Of a stretch of 64,000 bases of DNA, positions 26,741 to 35,700 are shown in pieces. Origin of the DNA: Homalodisca vitripennis (taxonomy: Eukaryota > Arthropoda > Insecta > Hemiptera > Cicadellidae); contig NC_060214.1 of NCBI RefSeq assembly GCF_021130785.1, forward strand, positions 4,987,001 through 5,051,000, in the 5' to 3' direction. A model generated the notes under the pieces. That model made no database searches, had not been told where the DNA came from, and saw nothing but the letters and a program-made list of their open reading frames with translations. Each line of letters opens with the position of its first letter. Position 1 is the first letter of the stretch. The translations under genes and the position numbers were made by a program.

Positions 26741-29700
26741 CTAAAGTATGGAGCAAGTACTTATTGTGATTCAATGTTTATTGAAAAAATTAAATTCTGC
26801 TTTTGCCATTTATACAAATTTAAATAATCTATGTGTGTGTGTGTAAATTAAAATTTTCTAAACAATCAGACTAGTATGCTTTAACCTAATCGACATGATT
26901 GAGTTTCCCGTAAGAACTAGCTGTAGTGAAACAACTGTAAAGTTTTACCCTATAAGAATAATGTTAAACTCCAATCGCTTTTATGCCTTCATTTGGTTGT
27001 ACAGTTATGGGAGTTGTATAATTCTAAGTTTCTGACACACAAACGCTTTTTAGTTTTTCTTATATATAATAATAATGTCGTTATTGCAATATTTTTTACA
27101 GAACTACATTGAATGGCAATAGCCAATTTGTTAACTATAACATGAACATTAATTAAAAGTCAAACTTACAATGACAGTTATTCGCCTCAATATCCTTAGA
27201 TTCAAACTTTCTGTGTATCATATAAATCTCAACGGCGAACTTATCAACAGAGTAAAATATTTCAGACTCTAACAGGCGTTTGAGACTAGTTTTAAACTGA
27301 CTTGGGTTGTGAAGGAAACTGGATTTTTCCGGACATTTGCCATCGTTCAGTGAAACAAGAAATCAGTAACACCACGTTTCGAGATTTGTAATCTGATCTC
27401 TTCTTCAGGTAAATAACTAACCTGATTGATTACAAAAAAGTCCGGAAAAATCCTGTTCCTCCACAATCCTCCCATCGTCAAAAATAACCTTCAAACAAAT
27501 GACTTGGGTTGCTGTAGTACACACAAAAGTCATCGATTTTTAACTAACCTTGCGAAGACGTCTAATCTCTCCGGGATGTTGTCTATTGTGGGGCGAACGC
27601 AAAACCTTTTCCCACGCTAACTCTTTGGTCTGCCGTGCGTTTAATCTTAACACTAACCGACTCACTCGCTCAGTAGTTCAATTTATTACTTACTTACTTC
27701 CAAATATGGCACTACAAACTTGAAATCTGGCACGTGAAAACATCCCGGCGATGAAAGTATAACCTGAATTACCAGCTACCACTCGACCGTCAAGATTACA
27801 AATCTTTATAACTCAAACTGAAAAATCAAATTTGACTTCACCATTACAACATAAATTGTGTGTTATAAATATCTCATACTATCGAATTTTCCATTGCTTG
27901 AGACAGTACATTAACCTTGTATAACATTACTAGTTAAGTGTAGGATGAGACAATATGTTGTGGCCAGAATCTTCCCCATCCCACAATGATCTGTGTATAG
28001 TGTGATGGCAGATATCGTACATTTTATCTGCAGATAAACATGTACGAGTAAATAACCACACTTACTGCTTACTAACAAAATCCGCACCAGTTAAGCAATC
28101 ATGTTGGTTCTCTACAACTCACACTTTGTTTGTTCGAAATTGTTGACGGCTTGAATTTTTCCTTGTTCCTGAAGAGATTTGAGTTGTAAAAGTTCGACTG
28201 TTGTAATTTTTATGTCGGACTTTTAGATAATTTGTCTTTTGTTAAGATTTTAAACGAAGATTTGAGTAATTGGCGGAGAGAAATAACCTTCAATACAAGT
28301 TAAGCCTGTCTGGAATCTATGGATCTATGGTTTAGGGGTATTTTTTAGTTCCAGTAGGTTTATTCACGTTTTATATTATATACTAGCAGTTGCCCGCGGC
28401 TTCGCACGCGATTTCTTGTTGAAAAACAGTACACTACATTCACGTATTCTTTTTCTATCACATTCTTAACATTCCTGAGATAGTTGATAGTGGTTTCTTT
28501 GTGAGCCTCTTGGGCGCATTATGAAGGTATGTACCATATTTACTGCCTCTATCTTTCGTGGCTTTTTCTAGGCGTTCATAAGTTATTCAGTACAATTAGT
28601 TTATATGGATGAATCTAGATAAACTAATTACGTTATAAAGAATCAAATTCGGTCTGTTAAAATTCATTTTCTGTCTAAGATATTTTCAGTATTATTGTGT
28701 AGTTTGCCTCGTGCTCCGACCAAGAAAATGTATCAACGAAAACCAATTTCGATCATAAAGCATCTTATTTCGGCCCTTTTCATTAACCTTCGATCTAACC
28801 AAATTCGATTACTTTATGTGCAAACATTCACAGCTTTGTACAATGAGGTGGGTTTTATAACAACGTTTAATAGTATTTTCATTGCATGAGATAGTTATTG
28901 GCGCAATCTAAATTTAAAATTAGGCAATAACTTCTTCTATGCAATCTGCATTACAATACTGATCAAGCACTTTAATAATAATTTTCTAAATTTTAAATGT
29001 ATACAACTGTTTCTGCCTCTTTGATGAACTTCAGCTGAAAGTATGATCAGCTGTTAAGTATCAGTGAATTACGTGTCGTAGTGCATTCTGCCGGATGGAA
29101 GGTAAAACATTCCAAAATCAACAACAATGTATAAATAAAACATTAATTAAATAAACAATTTAAATTGGTCAGAGTTTTAAATCCAAACCATTCTCGAATC
29201 CCCTTCAACACAAAAAAAACTTCCTCAAAATCGGTCCAGTCGTTTAGGAGGAGTTCAGTGACATAACGTCATTTTATCTTTGTATGTATACATTCGTAGT
29301 GTTGACAGATGTGTATACTGCTTCCTTCAAATAAAACTATATTAAATAAACGCTTATAACAATAATGATATTTAACTAATTTAAATTTAACTAAACACGG
29401 GAAACCATTCTGGCACGAGGCCCATTAGATTACTCAAATCGTAAATGTTTATCAATTCCAATCCGGCGCGTGATTTTCTTGCGGGCTCAAGCTCTTTCCC
29501 CGTTCCGTAGCTCAGACCTGTCGTGGACTGCCGCCATGTTGGGAGTGCCCTGCCAAGGTCAGACCTACCCAATATGAATTGTAATTTTCGCGCGAGCGTA
29601 GGTCGGGCTGAGTCACCTCCACACATCCCCGCATCGCCTAATTGGGCTAACGTCGCTGTTCGCGTATCGCTTTCCTCGCCTATTTTTAACGTCCGAGCAG

Positions 29701-32700
29701 AGAAAATCGCGAAGAACCGGTGGTATGGAACCGACTTGTTGACCGACCCGAGCCGCACCTTCTCGACCAGGAGTGTTGGAACGCGCTTTGATGACGAGGA
29801 AGCGAGGACACACTGATGCGTCTCACAATCTCTAAAGGTTGACATCATCATGTGTCATGTGCGTTCAAGTCAATTCCTTTCCGAACTTGAGGACGGGGAG
29901 TGTCCAAACCGAAACGTTCATAAGTTTTATTGTCGATAAAAATTGTAGTAATAATTGTCCAACTACAATCGTACAATAACTGGACGTAATATAACGATAT
30001 CATTGAAATAGATCAAATTAGTTGACCACTCGATAACACAAACCTTATCTTGAACCCCAGTGGTATTGGTTGAGACGTAGGTATTGATTTACCATTAGTT
30101 TTCCTTTATTTATGTCCAAGTTCTGTGCTATTTCCGAGATGGAAATTTATAATCCATTTAGACAAAATTAGACAACACTTTCATACTGTGTAGGTAATAG
30201 AAATGCCTTGCAAAAATCAGGAATCTACGCTAAAAATATGTTGGGCAGGCAACACAAAATTGCAGTTTTTGCATTTAAAACACAAGATTGGTGCATTTTT
30301 AAACCTCCAAATTGTTTTCTCTGACCCCAAATGTACTAATGTATTATGGAATCATCTTTAATAAAGCTACTCGTTTACCTATTGTAAAATATGCACAACT
30401 TAAAAATGCTGTAATAACTTGAAATTTAGCATGCCTTCTTAAACAGTTAAAACATGAAAAGTGATTATTCCTATTTCGATATATATATTGGGACATCTAA
30501 GGCAAAAATTGCTTCCCATTGTTATTTTCAAAGTAAATTTTGCGTCTAACTAAATTTGAAGATGTCTATTTAATGAACATGGTGAGCCCTAAATTTGGAA
30601 TACATCAGCCCTACATAAAATATAATAAGTTAAGGGACATTTATCATTTGTAGGGAATCTTTCGGGGTACGAATAAAGATTGCCAATTGATTAGACACTT
30701 GTAGACAGGTGGAAACAGATTACCTATTCAATCGAACAATTTGATTGTGGTCGAACTACTGTACTAGTCACTTTGCTCTCCGCTCACGCTTCCTTATTAG
30801 CACATTTTAGACAAACCGAACAGTGTATGGTGAAGTACGGTGTATTACCCATTCAATGGTACAATTTGATTGTGGTCGAACTACTGTACAGGTCACTTTG
30901 CTGTAGCTCACTCTTACTGATTAGCACATTTTAGGCAAATCGAAGAGTGTATGGCACGAAATACGGTACATTACCCATTCAATCGCGTGATTAGTGAATC
31001 GAGCTATACATATTTCATTTCCATTTCATATCTAAGGGACGAGAGAGCTAGCAGTGAAAGTAAACGGTTCGAGCTACGAGAGCGGAGTCGTGTTATCCTG
31101 TAATAACTATTCGCTCCAAACCGGCTCGACAAGAGCATTTGGGTCAGCGTCACAAGTTTGTGCAAGGAATGCGGTGTAGTTGCTGGGCTCGAGATAGGAT
31201 CTGGTCGGTTAGTCAACACCTTGAGTTGATAGCGCGTCATAACTTTGAGGCCGTGTGGGCTAAATGGGTCTTCTTGAGGGTATAAGATTTAAGACTTGGA
31301 GGGGCAAAGCTATATACAGCAGTCGCGTAAACTGGAGTTACAAGGCACTCCACCTGCTGTGACCTTTCGATCGATCAACGTCATCAAAATTATATTTGAA
31401 ATTCAGAATCAGATGTCGGTGTTCAAGAGCATGTTTACATTCTGTTAAGGAATTGCTTCAGCCGCTTCGAATGTCTCCTGAACGAAATGTCAAAGACTTT
31501 CCGACTATATGTTGCAGCCATTCTACGACCTCCTCTGGGTCTGTCGGTGGTAGGCGAGTTTAGGTCCTTGTGTGGAGTTTTTGATTAAGGTGGTTTACAT
31601 TATTCATGTTTCTGCAAGAAAGGACAGTTAGTCCATGCTGACTCCCGTACATTATTGTATCATTATTCTACCTGAACTATTCAAGTGATGCTTCCACTAC
31701 GTTTGCTACGATGTTGTGGTGGTGACAACACCATGGAATTTCGTATGTAAAAGGAACTTTTTTGCAGTCTGTTCCCGGGTGGGGGTTAAACACTACACCT
31801 GCGTGTGTCACTGATTCAAACAGCTCTTTTATAATGCACATCCCCAATAGCGAAGGTGTTGAAATTGTTTTTTTCACGCGACTCTTGAATTGAAGACCAA
31901 AAAGCCTGTGATGGAAACAATATTTTTTCCGGACATTTTCCATCCTTCAGTGGAACAAAAAAATCAGTAACACTACGTTTCGAGATCTGCAATCTGATCT
32001 CTTCTTCAGGTAAATAACTAACCTAATACATAATTACAATCTAGGTTAAAAGAACAAATCATACCAAAGCGTTGTGACACGCCTAGGTCAGGAATCACAA
32101 CCACCATGTTGCCTGTCAACTTCACTAACTCTAAAACATGCACTTAATAAAAAAGTATACACAACACTAATCATTAAAACTTAACTACAGAATACAGGTC
32201 ACAATACGTCTGCATTCGTCTACCAACCACCTACAACTGACCAGAGGCCAATAGTAAATAGCAATCGTCACGGCAGAAACAATATGGCGGCAATAAAAAA
32301 AGGAAGGGTGACAGGAATGGGCCTTTATTATTATTGTTATTGGTTCATGCTAGATGAATTTCTTAAAATCATACTGTGACTCCGCATTGGTTTATTACAA
32401 ATATCTAATCCGTTTGATACTTTTGGTTTTCTTTTTTGTTCACTTTTTAGAATTGGCAATCAATAGCATGAATGAATTCAGCATTCAAGTACGTGTTATT
32501 CAGTTGTGTCTTAATAGGCTTTCTAAATGACTCGTTAATAACGCAATGCTTAATGCACCCTATACAAAAATAATATAGAATTGTATATATTTATATACTA
32601 GCTAACGAAAAAAGTAAGAAAGCTATCTTCAAAGTTAACTGCACATTGGATCAAGTTCTTAATCACAACGTTTCCAGCTTTACTGCTTACATGAGCACCC

Positions 32701-35700
32701 TGCGCCAGCGCTACCTGTCGGGGAAAGTGGGCAATTGCCGCGACAGAGCTGATAGGCTGGCGCTTGCGACATAACCACTCACTCGGTTTTTCCGGTTACC
32801 CCATTATCGATAAATCATAAAACAGCTGGCAGTGATTCAATCGATAGACGCGTCCGACAATACAGGCCAAACCGGCTCTGAAAGTGGTCATATCGTGTTT
32901 AGCAATCACCACCATGTTGACCAGATATTAACACTCCCTGTCATTGAAACTACAGAGATCATTCAAGGATTTGGAATAGGCATAGCCAAGATGTGGGCTT
33001 CGCACGATCGGATATCATTTGGATGCTGACATCGATTTGTATGTCATGGCAGCTATTACTTTGACATCCAAAAGCACACTATCAGAATGATGTATATAAT
33101 TCACGGCATGAAAGATTTTCACTTTGAACTTGAACTTGAGAGGAAAATGCTTTCGCGGGAATATACTTTTAATATATCGAAATTCAAAACGTAAATGTGA
33201 AACTGACATGTTATTTGCTTACCTATTTAGCCACTATATTAAGTAATAACCATACATTATGTTTATTCAGGGTTTATAGTGAGGATTCTTCTTAGTACTA
33301 ATATTTTATAAACCCTTGTGAAGTAATTGTTGTAATTCCGCGAAATAACAAATTGTGTATAATCATGTCACTACTGTCATTTTCTGTAATATATTATATA
33401 AAGTAAAGTGTGTTTTTGTACCTGTTGGGCTGGATTTATAATTCTTTTGAAATATTCAGAAACACAATAATCTGGAGTGCATTTATTTTGAAGCGTTTAC
33501 GTGATACTGAAGCGGTTTACGTTCTTTTATACATACATTATATGAAAAATAAACAATGGGAATATAGAACGAAGAAATCTCAGAAAAACATTGGCCAGTC
33601 TTTAATACTATGAGCTATAACCAATTCACGTGGCCCATAGATTTTTGATAATAGATTTACTGAAGTATATGTGACTACGAAGGAGAATATAATAAAGAAT
33701 GTCTTATTGAATCCAAATATTTTCCAGCCGATTTTAAGGGCGCTGAAACAAACCACTGTACCACTGTATCACTGAATTTGACTTGTTAGGGTACGACTTG
33801 TATGCTCTTCTGGTTTATATATGGCAACAACTGAGTACGAGTAGAGGTGGAAAGTTTCTCTTTTAAGTTAAATATAATTTAAAGATCAAACACATTCAAT
33901 GAGAATTGGACCGGGTGGGTTATTGATCCGAAAGTAAAATATCAGACATTTAGTAAGTTCTTTCTTGTTTCCTGAGACAGAAGAGAAATTTCGGTTTGGA
34001 TCATTTGAAAACTTTTAGCCATCTTGTGTTCTAGACCATACCGTGAATGGAGAAGTCGTTCGAGACTCCTTCAACAGCTTATTTCTTGAAATGTATTTTA
34101 ATAAGCTATAAAAGTTAATTAGGTACACTATTTTATTATTTTCCAGGAATCAGCAAATGTCGACGAATGGCGTGAGCACCAGCACACTGGGTCGATTCAG
34201 CAAGTCTACAGGACGGCTGGCTTCGGACCGCAATAACAGTCACGTGATCAACCACACCATCGACTACTCCGACAGGGGCGGAGTCCAGACCCTACCGAGG
34301 AAACTCAACGACGAACATAGAGCCAAGAAACAGGTCAGTTTATCAAAAGACACGACTTCAAAACAAGTGTCCGAAGATATCTATATTTATAAAGTGGCGA
34401 AGTTTCCCAAGAATGGTGAAGTATTCTAGGTAAGCAGTGCGTCTGAACTAGGATAAAATATTAGTGGATCACCAACTTCATCGCCAAATATAAACAGTTC
34501 AAACATAAGAACGTTTCGTGATATTTTACCTAGACTGTGCTGTAGTTCCAGGTGTTCGTAACGTCAAGTAACGTAAGAGACTGTCGTCCTCGCCGCACGG
34601 CTGGAAGAATCAGCACCACATGTACAAAGCTGAAACATGAGAACGTTTCGTGATATTTTGTCTGAACTGTGTTGACGTTCCAGGTGTTCATAACGAAGAG
34701 TAACGTGGAGAGAGTGTCGTCCTCGCCGCACGAATGGGAGAGTCAGCACCACATGTTCAAAGCTGAAATATGAGATCGTTTCGTGATATTTTGTCTGAAC
34801 TGTGTTGATGTTCCAGGTGTTCGTGACGAAGAGTAACGTGGAGAGAGTGTCGTCCTCGCCGCACGGATGGGAGAGTCAACGCTACACGAAACCGAATGGC
34901 GCGGGCTCTCATCCGTCTAACTCTAGCAGCATGATCAATGTCTCCATCGTGAATAAGACCACACCTCCCTCTTCTGCCCTGGGACCCGCTAAGCCCGCCA
35001 GGACCTACAGATCCTCACTACTGCGGAGTAAGAGTTTCAACGTCCACGGTGGTGATGTCGGTTTGGACTTCAACTCCGTACACAAGTCCAACCCTCAGCT
35101 CCACCGGTTGGACGAGTCCCCTCCACCGCTCAAGAGTCCGGGAATCGTCACCAGCATCAGTCGGAGCACGAAAGATCTCTCGCAAGCCGTAGAAGAGGAA
35201 GACTACAGAAGACCTTTCAATTACAACGATCATTCCTTCGCCAAATCCACGGGGCACGTCAACGGGTACACGAACAGCCGAACGGTGCACGACACGAAGA
35301 AGAAGATATTCATGAAGAATCTGCAAGATAGAGCGCCCGAGTTGTTCAAGACCTTACATGGCAGTGAGGTGGAAGAGACCCGAAAGATGTCACCGGATAT
35401 CGACGACAGACCCGGGAGATTGTATACAAGCACGCCGTTAAAGAACGGTAACAGAATGGTGGAATACAGCAGCTCTTTCAGATCCAGCAATACCAGTTCT
35501 CCTCTTGTGAACGGTTCCGAAAGGGTACACTCTCCGACGTCCCCCACCTACACGACCAGCATCACCCATACCCCGTCCTTTAGGAACGGCGGGGAAGTCG
35601 TCAACAGGAGCGTGGTGAGGAGAGGGAGTAACGATGACTACTCGGAGACGGTCAGATTCACCTCCAAGTCCGACGACCCCCTGAGGCCCAGCGTCACCAA

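Larger units (their letters stand above)
22208..34146 (+). other. Intron 3 (11.9 kb), repeat-rich
   Basis: The donor is GTCAGT and the acceptor TTATTATTTTCCAG. It holds a GC-rich patch (22910-23110), a 134-bp tandem array (25105-26215), TA microsatellites, two copies of dispersed repeat A, a Helitron-like end (28383), a second GC-rich patch (29450-29820), a two-copy repeat (30700-30990) and a strong hairpin (32702-32763). Alternative exons could be hidden here. I saw none I could support. Confidence 0.7.
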
